This document shows positions 1 to 11,050 of a stretch of DNA of 64,000 bases, one piece after another. Position numbers and translations under genes: made by a program. The notes under the pieces were generated by a model. The model was given only the letters and a program-made list of their open reading frames with translations, had not been told where the DNA came from and did no database searches. The first letter of the stretch is position 1; every line of letters starts with the position of its first letter. The DNA is from Apophysomyces variabilis (lineage: Eukaryota > Mucoromycota > Mucoromycetes > Mucorales > Mucoraceae), in contig MZZL01000392.1 in NCBI GenBank assembly GCA_002749535.1, positions 123,513 to 187,512 of the forward strand, in the 5' to 3' direction.

Positions 1-2633
1 ATCGCACCCGCATGGCCAAACTGCACATCTGTCGTAAACATCTTGGCACAGGTACCAATACACCAGGCAACAACCGGCTTCTTGATCGTGCCATCCCGCA
101 CCGCCTCAATCACACGGTATTCCTCCACACCGCCGACTTCACCCAACAACACCAACAACTTGCAGTTCGGATCGTTTTCATAACGCAACAGATGGTCAAT
201 GAATGTCGAACCCGGGTACCGATCACCACCAATCGCCACGCCTTCATATACACCATCCGTCGTGCGGGACACAATGTTGTTCAACTCGTTCGACATACCA
301 CCACTTTTGCTGACATAACCCACCGAACCCGTGCGGTAGAGACGCGATGCAACAATGTTGTCCATCATACCACCTGTATTACCAATCTTGAAACAGCCAG
401 GCTTGATACCACCGACCGTGGCAGGACCAATCACTAACACCTTGCGACGTTGTGCTTCATGCAACAGTTGACGTGCGCGACGCTCAGGCACACCTTCGGC
501 AATGATGGCCACCGTCTTGATCTGTTCCGAGTATTCAAAGATTTCGCGGGTCGAGTCAAACACAGAACGGCAAGAAGCAAAGTTGACAACTACGTCGACT
601 TCTGGAAACTTTTCGATCGCTTCCTTCAATGTCGTGAACACAGGAATCAATGTTTCCTTGGTACCCCAGTAGAATTTCTGCACGTGGGAACCACCAAAGG
701 GATAGACCATGCAGGCCACGGAAGGCGTGTCGCGCTTGCACATGAAATCAAAGTCAAGCATGCCCTGGACAGCGCGAGGCTGCATACCATAGACAATCGA
801 ACGGGTCTTGTTGGTGAAGGGACGGTACCATTCGGACTGCTGATGTTCATGTTCGTTAAAGTAGGTCATGCGTTCATTGGGATTCACCGGCTGAGAATCA
901 TCATCCTCATCCAAGGTCAGTTTGGGACTGGCTTGATGATTGTTGTTGGCATTGGGTGTGCTTGGCTCAAAGATTTGATCCTGGAACAAGTTGCCTGAAC
1001 CAGCCGCCGTGGTCAGTGTCTGTGTGTTGTTGTCCGCGGATTTGCCAAGCAAGGCGAGGGGCACGATGTCGGTGATATGGGTTTCAGGGCCAAACACATG
1101 GATCTGGACGCCCAAGGTTTCTCCTAGCTGACGCATGGCACGCAGACCTTCCTGATAGTTGGGACCGCCACGACGGATATAGATACGGACCTTGTGATTG
1201 ATTAGTGCCTGCTTGAACTCTGTCAGGGCGCGGATAATGCCCTTAAAAGTGGTGGCCACATTGGTGAAGTTGGCAATACCTCCGCCGATAAACAAGATCT
1301 TGCCTTCGGGATGGGCATCCCCACGTGTCATTAAGTCCAAGATCGTCTTGGCGTATTCATACGTTTGTGTCTCGGTTGGCGCACCAGAGTATTCACCGTA
1401 ATTCGCCAACTGATCGGCATAACCTAAGGCGGCGATGGCATCGGAATACACAACAGAAGCACCGCCACCGGCCACCATGGTCCACACACGCCCCTCCCGG
1501 TTCAGAATCGTCAATTTCAGAGAGGCACCTGTCTTCCCGTCCAATTCTTGGATATAAGCCTCTTCACGTGTTAATTCACGACCAAACGGTGCGGGGAATT
1601 CCATCGGTGGACCTTGATCCACGTGCTGTTGTTGCTCTGCTCTGATACCGACATGCTGCGGGGCGCGTGCAATGGCCCACTTGGGTCCGGCCTCGAACTC
1701 AGCGGTTTGGTCTAGTTTGGCTGCCAGATCCAGATACATGACTTGAGGCGTCTGGCCCTCCACAGGGTCTGTGACCACCAAGGGGTTGATTTCGAGATAG
1801 GTGAAATGAAGATCGACATAGACAGAATATAATCGCATGATGAAGTCAACCAACACTTCTTGCTTAAATTCAGGGACATCCTTCAGTAAGGTACGTTTGA
1901 TTTCATCCGAAGGAGGGAATTTCTCGTTGACCTTGATCAACAATTTCAACGCCTTGGCATCCACATCACCAATGTCGATACCACCTTCATGTGTAAATAG
2001 GATATAGTCACCTTCTCGGACAGAGTTGATACAGACATAATATTCTGTATTAGCCGGATGTGGCATGAAAGGTTCGACCAGGAAGGTTTTAAGAATGCCA
2101 CTTGTTCGTTCAATCTAAGAAACAAATAATTCATTCCGCACCCAAACAGAAAACATGGAGAGAAAACAAGGGGTCATGTAGGAGGGAGGGAAGGAGGGGG
2201 GAGAAGGAAGAAAAAGAAAGCGCATCATTTGGTTTATGTTAGGCACTTTCACTGTATACGATGGCCTCTTTTTTCTTTTTCTTACCTGGATCTCTTTTCC
2301 CGCACGTTCTTCAATCCATTGACGAGCTTCAGACCAGTTCTTATTCAAACTCAACAAACCATGCTTTCCTCTGCGTTTGATCAACTGATCCGGTTTTGCC
2401 ACCAGTTTATCGGTTAATAACCAGGGATGTGTCTGTTCCAACTGGTCCAATTGTTGCTTGAGGGTTGCATGAAATTGGTCACCTTGAATGGACGTATTGA
2501 TATTCACATGGGCCAGCTTGGTGGCTGTAGGTTGAAACAGCGACGGGGCATTCTCGACCAGTGGAGGACAACGTAATAAGTGATAGGCCAAGAGAAGTTT
2601 ACCGTCGTATTCCCTGATGGCTTTTGCGGACAT
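1..2633 (-). CDS. ACLY: ATP-citrate lyase (single-chain), 5' part; runs off the window
   Basis: Cytosolic ATP-citrate lyase makes acetyl-CoA and oxaloacetate from citrate, CoA and ATP for lipid synthesis and acetylation. Exon 1 is 2633-2286 (116 codons, begins [10 protein letters not shown]), intron 2285-2115, exon 2 is 2114-1 and stays open to the window edge; about 820 residues are visible. The N-terminal ATP-grasp part has [18 protein letters not shown]; the CoA-ligase-like part has [14 protein letters not shown] and GEYSGAPTE. The final codons read VQFGHAGA, which includes the catalytic histidine that is phosphorylated in this family, so the citrate-synthase-like C-terminus lies outside. 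Both halves sit in one chain, as in animals, basidiomycetes and early fungi. A Gln-rich insert precedes EFPAPFGRE, and an acidic/Asn-rich linker replaces the region that holds the regulatory phosphosites in animals. The upstream in-frame start at 2696 was rejected because it adds a non-homologous hydrophobic stretch. Confidence 0.95.
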
Positions 2634-4884
2634 GAAGAAGAATACAGAACAGAAAAAAAAAAGGGGAGGGAAAGAGATAAGAACAAAGAAACCCAAGACC
2701 GTTTTGAAGGTATTTAAGCATTGACAGGTTACCGCATGTAGATATCCTTCCGAGGAGTCAAGTCCGCTTTAGTGTTGTGAACCGAACCGAGCGAAGCAAA
2801 AAAGCCTATCAATTGTTTTCCCCCAACCTTTGGTATTGGGGCTAGAAACCCACTCTCCCCCAGGATGATTCAATGCCGTGTCAGCCAATCACCTTTTTCC
2901 CTAATCGATTCAAACAGCGGTCCTTGGGAATGGCACCAAAAAGAGAAAGAAAAGGGATCGCACCCATTTATGCTTTTCACGCAAAAAGAATGTTTGACAC
3001 GAGGAAAAAGAAATATCAAATACTTCTCTCATCTTGACCAACTCGCAATGAGTCATCGTACTGGACATACGAAACAGAACATGACAAAGTGATTCCTTAA
3101 TTAATCTAAACTATGGGAAGCGTAAAAAGCTAGACGCGTTGTGCTTCTTTTGCGCAGAAAACCAAGCTAATGCTGGTGCTGCATGGTTTACGCTTTTTCT
3201 CTTTTTCTTTCTTTCGGCTCTAAGCTGCAAGGAGGAAGTGCTAAAATGACTTGCTTATCATGGATGAATATACCATAGTATCCCTTTCTTCATTTAATTG
3301 AACCAAGATAAATGCATCGTCTAAAGTCGAAAAGAACTCGGTAGTATACATGGTATAACCCTTTTGCCTCCTGTTTGAAACGGATAGGAAGAAATCAAAA
3401 AAAGTTTGTGTGTTTTTCTAGTCCTCACATACACACACACACACACACACACACATATGCCGGCCTTGTGTCACAGTATCATACGCACATGCATCGGATG
3501 ATTGACAGCTTTCGACAAGTTTGTTGTCTAATCCAGATCCCCTTGACATTTGTGGCACATTGAATATTCGGTTTATCATGCAATCCAAAACAAAAACACA
3601 ATGAAGAACTTCTTCTTTTTGTCCTTCTTTTGCTGATGATAAGCTTCAGTTCATCCTACCTTTTCCCCCACAGTTCATTTACTGACAGCTATTTCTGTCT
3701 TTAAGGAATCTCGAGGATTTTTTTTAAATAAGCAAATCAAGATGAAATATGCATTTTTCTTTTTAGGTTTGCGGTCAAAACGACTCTTATCACTCGGGAT
3801 CTCGACAACAGGAGAAAGTTCGACATGTTGAAATTTAGCGCTCAAGTCTAGATACATGCGAGCCACACAATCAGAAGCCAGAGCAAACCTTCCTTCCTTT
3901 TTTCTTTTTTACACCCGTTAGGGCTTAATGATTGTTTGGATGGTGTCAAAATAATAGAATTACCTCTATGGATGTAGTTGAGCCTGTACGCTGATAACGT
4001 AACAATGTTCCGCATACAATTCGGAGTACCACTCTGACAAAAGTAAGATTCCCTAAAGCACATACTTCTTGGTTATAATGCCAAGGTTCAAGAATAGATG
4101 TAGCCGATGTAAGTCGTTTTCAACGCACAATTAGTGGCCGCTTGTTTAAATCAATGCTTTAACGAAGCTGAACACCCTATGATACTCCAAGTTTTTAAGA
4201 TACTTCACCCTGCAAAGCTGAGATGATCGTGAGAAGATCATCAAAAAGTAATGTGACACTTTCGAATCGCTCGAGTAAGGGTAAAAGTTATGGTAGGAGA
4301 CACTCGATACGACCTGAAGCAGCAAGATGTTCATTTATCATGCAGAACATTTTAAGTAGAGTCGTGTACCATCGTGAACGCGTCATTTTTTTTTGTTTTT
4401 TACAGGATTCCAAACTTTGCCATGTGTACTAATTCATTATTATTATTATCTTTTTTCTTTTTCTTCTTTTTAGAGTAGAAGACGAAGAAAACAAATAAAT
4501 AATGGGTAATAGAAGGGAAAAAACAGTGGAGGAGAAGGAGGATTTTGTATCTTCTTATGAAAATTCATAGGCACGCGGATTGGAGTCCCCATGGTGTGTA
4601 GATAACAGGCATAGGACATAAAGAAAATGGGAAGGAAAAAAAATAAAGAAAACTAAGTTTTCGTAGAGAAAGCCAAAAGAAAAAAAAGTTAATACGAAAA
4701 ATGTATCCACAAACCTCTGCAAATTGGTGTAAATAAGAAAAAAGAAGATGAAGAAGAAGAACAATATAAACATGACAAAAGGAAAAGCAAGATAACGCGT
4801 AAAAACAATGTAAGGAAAAGAGAAGAAAAAACGGAAAAGACTATATGCAAATCCATGAAACAGAGGAAAAAAAATGGAAACAAT
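2634..4884. other. Intergenic region, no supported gene
   Basis: Upstream region of the ATP-citrate lyase gene and downstream region of the zinc-finger gene. It is AT-rich with only short unconvincing open frames. It contains an (AC)n microsatellite at 3431-3454 and several A- or T-runs. Confidence 0.6.
3431..3454. repeat. (AC)12 microsatellite
   Basis: Uninterrupted AC dinucleotide run in intergenic DNA. Confidence 0.95.
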
Positions 4885-6859
4885 TTAGCATCCAACCGTG
4901 CCTGCATTCGTTGGGTGCCAGTTCATACCCATGGAGGCAACGGCAGCAGCAGCAGCAGCGGCAGCGGCCATGGTATTATTGCTGTTATTGTTATTACCCG
5001 CTTGCGACGAAGGATGGAGCGGTGGCAAATGATGATGGGTTGGCTGTGACGGTGCTGAGGAATACGATTCATGTTGTTGTTGTTGTTGTTGTTGCTGCTG
5101 ATGCTGCTGTTGTTGTTGCTGTCTTCGACGTCGATCTTCATGACGTTGATGCGTTTTCATATGTTGCGACAGATTATCGGACCGCGAGAACGTCTTGTGA
5201 CAGTTGGGAAATGTGCAACCAAAAGGACGCTCCAACGTGTGAATACGCATATGGCGTTTCAAATGCTCCAACCGTTTAAACCGACGCTGACATGCAGGCA
5301 TGGGACAGACATGGGACTTTTGTTGTTGTTGACCACTGGAGGAAGTGGAAGATGCAGACGATGATCGACGTGTATTGGCTGTGGTACTCATGTTCGTGTG
5401 GCCGCCATTGTTGTGGTTGGCAGAACCAGTGGCATAAGGATACGCCGTGCTCGTAGGACTGGCATTCATGGTAGGATAGGATGTGTTCGTCGTGCTGGTT
5501 GTGTAAGGTGAATGCGGCCGACCATCAGCAGTAGTAGAATAGAAGGCTTGGGCTTCATGATTTAAAAGAGAAGATGCACCCGAGGGAGAAGTGGGAGTCG
5601 TAGGAGGACCAAACTGGTTGGATGCAAGACGCGTAGCCATAAAGGGACGCATGTATTGTTGCTGATAATCACCATGCATCTATAGAAAATAAAAGATCTG
5701 AGTAAATCCAACCATCTAAAAGAAAAAAAAGTTTGTTTTACCATACCTCTGTATATTGACGATGATCATACATGTCTGGATACGATGGGTTCGAGAAATA
5801 ACCATTCCTGCTAGGATCAAATCCCTGCTGCTGCTGCTGCTGTTCGTGATGATGATGATGATGATGGTGGTGTTGCTGTTGCTGTTGCTGCTGAGAATGA
5901 TGATGATGTTGACGTTGTTGTGCTTGACTAGCGGCTGCAGCAGCTGCCTGAGCCGCGATACTGGGATTGGTATGATCGTTCCCAAGCGTTTGTTGTTGGG
6001 ATGCTCGACGACTCTGTTGCATCATGGACTTTTTCGTATGCGTGCGATAGTGAGCATGGAAGTTGTCCGACCGACTGAAACTCTTGCCACAGCCTGGAAA
6101 ATGGCAGACATGGGGTCGTTCGCCTGTATGGACAAGCATATGGCGCTTTAGATGCTCATAGCGCTTAAAACTCCAGCCACAGTAGGCATATTTGCACACA
6201 TGCTTATGCTTGGTTGTCGGACCCTGTGTTAGCTGGGATCGTGAATTGCGTCGCTGTTTGTCGTTGGATGCGTTGCCCATTATCGCGTCATTTTCCATGC
6301 CAGTGGTTGCTGCAGGCATAAAGGCGTAGTTTGCGCGGGAAGAATTGGGAGCAGAATAAGCTGCTGCTGCGTCTTCCATGGCCGTGGTAGAGCTTCGACG
6401 ATAAGGATCATCTACTTGGTCGTGCTGTTGTTGTTGATGAGACATACTGCTGAAACTGAACGGACCGACGTCTACCGAGTATTTTCGCTTGAACTGCATC
6501 GATTCTAATAAGACAGACGAGGGTGAGACTGCTGGTGTCAGAGGGGGAGAAACTGCATTCTGGTAAAGACCAGGTGCGGGTTGGTAGGTGCAGGTCACAT
6601 CTTGCGGAGTAGATGAACTAGGCAGGGCAGGTAGGAAAGACGAGGTGGATGAATATTGACGATGATACAGATCGTCTTCCTGGACTGACTGTTGTTGTTG
6701 CTGTTGTTGATGTTGATGATCACTGGCACATTCATTCGTGATGGTTGTGCCAGTCTTTGTCTCGTCAAAGGCAGAAAGCATGGTGATACTTGGAAGCTTG
6801 TCTGGCAATATAGGCGTTGTTTGTTGATGTTCAAAACTAGACATGGTCTGACTATCCAT
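4885..6859 (-). CDS. C2H2 zinc-finger transcription factor with two separated finger pairs
   Basis: Probable DNA-binding regulator of 635 residues. Exon 1 is 6859-5747 (371 codons), intron 5746-5680 (67 nt, GTATGG...CTATAG), exon 2 is 5679-4885; the junction is in phase 0. The first finger pair is about residues 220-274 (CKYAYC...HMLVH and CHFPGC...HYRTH, linker TGERP). The second is about 494-548 (CPMPAC...HMRIH and CTFPNC...HMKTH). Both share FKRxEHLKRH and FSRSDN, as in Msn2/Ste12-type fungal C2H2 pairs. The rest is low complexity: Ser/Thr-rich segments plus poly-Gln, poly-His and poly-Ala encoded by triplet repeats. Exon 2 happens to begin with ATG, so it could be misread as a separate gene. 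The start at 6859 directly follows an acceptor-like TTTTAG, so a 5'-UTR intron or earlier exon is possible. Targets cannot be inferred. Confidence 0.88.
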
Positions 6860-9800
6860 CTAAAACGATAAGAAGTATAACTTTTGTGTTATTCTGCAGA
6901 ACAAAGCAATATAAAATATAAAAAATAAAAAACTAGGGGAAAAAGGAACCTTTGGCTCTTTTTAACTTTTTGAACAAAAAGTTCTATTTAAAGAATTGGA
7001 ATCGATCGACATAAAGTGAAGTACAAAAAGGCCCAAGAAAAAAAATTAAGGGGCTCGTGGGTGGTGAGTGTTCCTAGAAGCGAGATAGACCGCACAGTGT
7101 TAGATCACATTCCCCTTAGGGGGGCTCTTGAAGGAAACAGGGGGTTAACGAATGCTTATGCTCATTACATCGCTTTGGGTCCATTCGCTCCTATTGTGCA
7201 GTAAAACACTGTCCACTCCTGATAATATGTCCTAAAGCAGGTATTAAGAATGAACAAGATGATCATCCTCCATCACCATCATTATCATCATCAAATACTT
7301 TGAGCCACTTCCACGCACTTGCATTCTTTCTATTTTAGTTGCTTGTTTAGCACTTAGGAGCGTTCTTCATCAACATTGCTTAAAAGCTTAAGTCCTCTAG
7401 AAAAGTAAGAAAAAGAGACAGAGTCTGTCTATACATGTCAACCTCCTTAGATTGAGCCTTTTTTTTTGCGCTTTTTCTCCTGGTATGCCACCGTCAAGCC
7501 ATGGAAAGAAACAAAAAATAAGGAATTACTGAACCGGTTTTTTTTTGTTTGCTTTGCTTACCCTTTTGCTCTCTCCCCTCAAACAGTGCCTTGAGAACGA
7601 ACTTTTTTTTTTTCGTTATGGTCAAAGCGTAATGATAGTTTCACTCTTTCTAGAAAACAGCGATGGGGTGATGGAAATGGGTGGGTAAGATGTAAATGAC
7701 TGTATGCAAACTGCATGAAAAGAAATATTATAAAAAGTTCAACTGCTCATGGTAAACAAAAAGAGAACGACTACTGAATTTTTTTTCTTTCACTTTATTT
7801 TCTTTTTCTTCTTTCTGGTTATACTTTATTGCAGGCAATTGGACCTCGGAGCAAGACTTCCTAAAACCCCTTATTTCATTCTCCTCTACAAGAAAGTTAA
7901 CATGCTTCAATCCCTTTAGCACGTTCTGTATTACAGATAAGGGGAACGGCAGGCCCAAACGACGCGTGCCCTCGTGCAACTGCCAAAAAGAAAAAGAAAA
8001 AGGTAGCCCCTTGGAAAACTAACGCAGAAGCAAACTCCTGTGATTGAACCCTGATTATCTTATGTTTCTCACCAAAAGAAAGAAGACATGTCTTCCCCTG
8101 CATAGATAGTTTTCTCTTTTTGTAAACATCACTGCTATTTTTGTGACATCATTCCATACAATACCCGCACTATTTTCTTTCCAGAAAGGAGGCCTAAAAA
8201 AGATTAGAATAGAAAGCCAGAAAGAAAAATAGAGGGACGGAACGAATAACAAAATACGTACCCTAAGAAGATGACCCTCATATTGCTTCTTCGTCTATTC
8301 AGGCCATTGTGCCACCAAAACCCTATTTTATCCGAGCAAAAGAAGAGCACGAGCCTCAAGAAAGGTTCGGTCTTTTTTCTTTTTTGAGGACGAATGATCC
8401 GTGCGGCTAGATTGAATGGGTCAAAAAAAAAGCAACGATTAGGGTCAAGGGGACGATTTTTTGGTGCAAAACGGGGTTTGATTCAAAGCGATCCTTGCTT
8501 ACTCTGTGTCACCCACACCCGCTTTGTTATATTAAAAATGACTTTTTACTCTTTTTCATTTTTACCTGGTCCGTGGTTTATACGGACAATTGGGAAGTGT
8601 TAACGGGTCGACACGTTGTGCTTGGACGCTGAAACAAATCTTAAGAACGGACAGAGTAACATTTAGTAAAAGAAAAACGGTCCATATCTGACAAAATGTC
8701 CTTAGCATTTACTTTAAGACATCCAAGTTAATTGAAACGCAACAAAGTTTTGTTTTTTTGTTCCGAAAACATAAAAAAGCTTCTTGGAGAACAAGGAGCT
8801 ATAAAACAGCCTTTACTAGTTTTTCTATCACTGTTCTAGAAGATTTAGAATGGGTGGTTTTCTGAAAAGGGATGTCTATACTTTTCTTTTTACGGTTTAC
8901 GTTATTGTAGCTATTGACGCATTGTACCCATACTCTTCTAATGCTTTGTCGAAATAGGGGGGAATGATTCAATGCCAACATAGGGTACTGAAAGAAAAAA
9001 AAAAGGAAATCAGTTACGGTCGTAAAAAATGGGTTCCGGAGTTGGATGCGTTCCTGGGTCCAATGTCGACAACCTGCTTTTAGGACCCTGAAGAATCCGT
9101 TTCCTTAGGATCACAGCGGCGCAAAGGCCGATAATGATCTATTGCTTGGTCTGGCTGTTTCATCCGACCCTTTAATGTTAGTTAAAGTGTTCTTCAGGAT
9201 AGCAAACACACCGTGACATAAAACAAGAAGAAATGGAGAACAGGTTCCTCATTTTTCTTTCCGTGACTATGAACTCATCATCTCCCCTTTTCGTTATTTT
9301 GGAATAACAAAATTTAAGATGCGCTGCTTTTTCGATGACTCCGCATCTTCCATTCAGTAGACTGGTCCTTTTTGGATGCGTACAACTAAGGGCCAGACCC
9401 TTTTGAATATTCGTTTCATTAGAAAAGCTTCTTTGATTTTACCAAACATTTACGTAATAACTGCAACTATTCTTTAACGCGACAGGCTATTTCAAAAAAA
9501 AATCCTTTTCACAAGAATTATTTATCATATCTAAGAAAATGCGGCAAAAATATGGACGGAAAAAGCGCTTTTGGAAACAAACACTCCCCATTTTCTTCCC
9601 CGAGGAATAGGTTATTTGCCTTTTTCCCATTTTTATTTGAGTAGGTATGCAACGACAGATGATAAACCAACCCTTACCTCCTTTCAATCGTACCTTCCGT
9701 AAGAATTTCTTTTTCATTTATCCATATTGTTTAAAACAAAACAAGAAAATAAGAGACAAGCATACGCCATACCTTAATCAAAGTAAGTCAAATGATAGCA

Positions 9801-10584
9801 TCGTTGCATACAGAAGCAAGTGCTTCACTGAGTCCATGTTCCGGTTTCACAAACTGGTTCGGTAACTATGGTAATTTAATGTCCGCTACGTCCTTGATGG
9901 CTATCCAGTTAAATCTGTTGCCAACTCATCCTTTTTCTGTTCCTGGAACACATTCTCTGTCGGGGCTTACTGGCAGCAGAACATACGCTAGTTTTTACGC
10001 GAATTAACCCAATGGCACCGATACTCATTGGTCGAAAAATGGAATAGATGCACTTGACACACTATACTTTTATCTCCACGTACATTTTGCTGTACTTCGT
10101 CACGGAGAAGCTGATCTAACAGGTCTAATTCCTGTATATGCTACAAATAGAATAGTTACTTTTTATCTTTTTACCCAAGTGCACCAAAAGTTCCGGTATT
10201 CTTCTATAACCAGAAGACTAGAGATGGATCGCAGATTTGCATGGTCACGCGGATAAGGGCGCGAGAAAAGTCTTGATTCCGGGAAAAGCGACATTAAAAA
10301 ACTTTGGTTGGAGTGCAGCACCGGACAATGGACCTCGTTCCGGGTAACTTTGAATACCCGCGCTTAGCAAAACAAGCCTGATCGGCGATAGGATAATGTG
10401 GATGGGGGTGTGTGTGCGCACGCGTGGGGGACGGAGAGGGCAAAGAGTGTCATCGGACCATTCAAGGAATTCCCCCTCTTTCCCATCCATCCGAGCACAG
10501 TCGTGAGTATCCATCGTGAAAACGAAGATCAATGATAGAAACCAGAAAAGGATGAAGATGGATTAAAAGCGAAATGGTTTATAG
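6860..10584. other. Long gene-free region between divergent genes
   Basis: About 3.7 kb separate the start of the minus-strand zinc-finger gene from the plus-strand eL31 gene. It is AT-rich with many A/T runs. The open frames are short, use rare composition and show no recognisable motif. It must hold the promoters of both flanking genes. I see no tRNA and no repeat array. Confidence 0.6.
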
Positions 10585-11050
10585 ATGGCCAAGGACCAAA
10601 AGACGACTAAGCGTTCCACCCTTGCTGATGTGGTTACCCGCGAGTACACCATTCACTTGCACAAGCATGTCTTCGGCAGGTAATGTCACCATGACAACGG
10701 GAATGAATAATTGGGTTGGGGAACACATGGAATGGAGAAAGGAGAAAGAAAACTAAATTCTATTTTTCTTATCGATTAGATCCTTGAGAAAGCGTACTCC
10801 TCATGCTGTCAAGGCTGTCAAGGCTTTTGCCGAAAAGACCATGGGTACTAAGGACGTTCGTCTTGATCCTGCCTTGAACAAGGCCTTGTGGTCTCGTGGT
10901 GTCAAGCACACCAACCACCGCATCCGTGTCCGTATTGCTCGCAAGCGTAACGATGACGAAGATGCCAAGGAGAAGCTCTACTCCTATGTCACCTACGTTC
11001 CTGTTGCCAGCTTCAAGGGTCTCGAGACTACCGTGGTTGATGACGAATAA
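10585..11050 (+). CDS. RPL31: Ribosomal protein eL31 (60S)
   Basis: Structural protein of the large ribosomal subunit near the polypeptide exit tunnel. Exon 1 is 10585-10679 (MAKDQKTTKRST...HLHKHVFGR), intron 10680-10779 (100 nt, GTAATG...GATTAG), exon 2 is 10780-11050. The product is 121 residues, close to the usual ~120-125. The order of conserved blocks is REYTIHLHK, RTPHAVKAVKAFA, MGTKDVRLDPALNKALW, RIRVRIARKRNDDEDA and YVTYVPV, all hallmarks of eL31. The start codon directly follows TTTATAG, so a 5'-UTR intron is possible. Codon use is strongly C/T-ending, as expected for a highly expressed gene. Confidence 0.95.

Noticed and set aside
2634..2696. Upstream in-frame start for ATP-citrate lyase
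   Set aside because: It would add a T-rich hydrophobic translation of the leader; the family begins at MSAKAI.
3700..3866. Minus-strand peptide MYLDLSAKF resembling the ATP-citrate lyase block MYLDLAAKL, as a pseudogene fragment
   Set aside because: Similarity is confined to about nine residues, the codons differ and flanking residues do not match.
4845..5364. Plus-strand frames rich in Leu/Val opposite the zinc-finger gene
   Set aside because: They are the antisense of triplet repeats coding Gln, His and Ala in the real minus-strand gene.
5562..5985. Exon 2 of the zinc-finger gene as a separate gene with its own ATG
   Set aside because: The preceding exon ends in a good donor, the 67-nt intron is in phase and the ATG follows an acceptor; one gene is the simpler reading. 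An internal promoter cannot be excluded.
8040..8120. GGGTTCAATC-like T-arm on the minus strand
   Set aside because: The preceding 70 bases do not form a cloverleaf.
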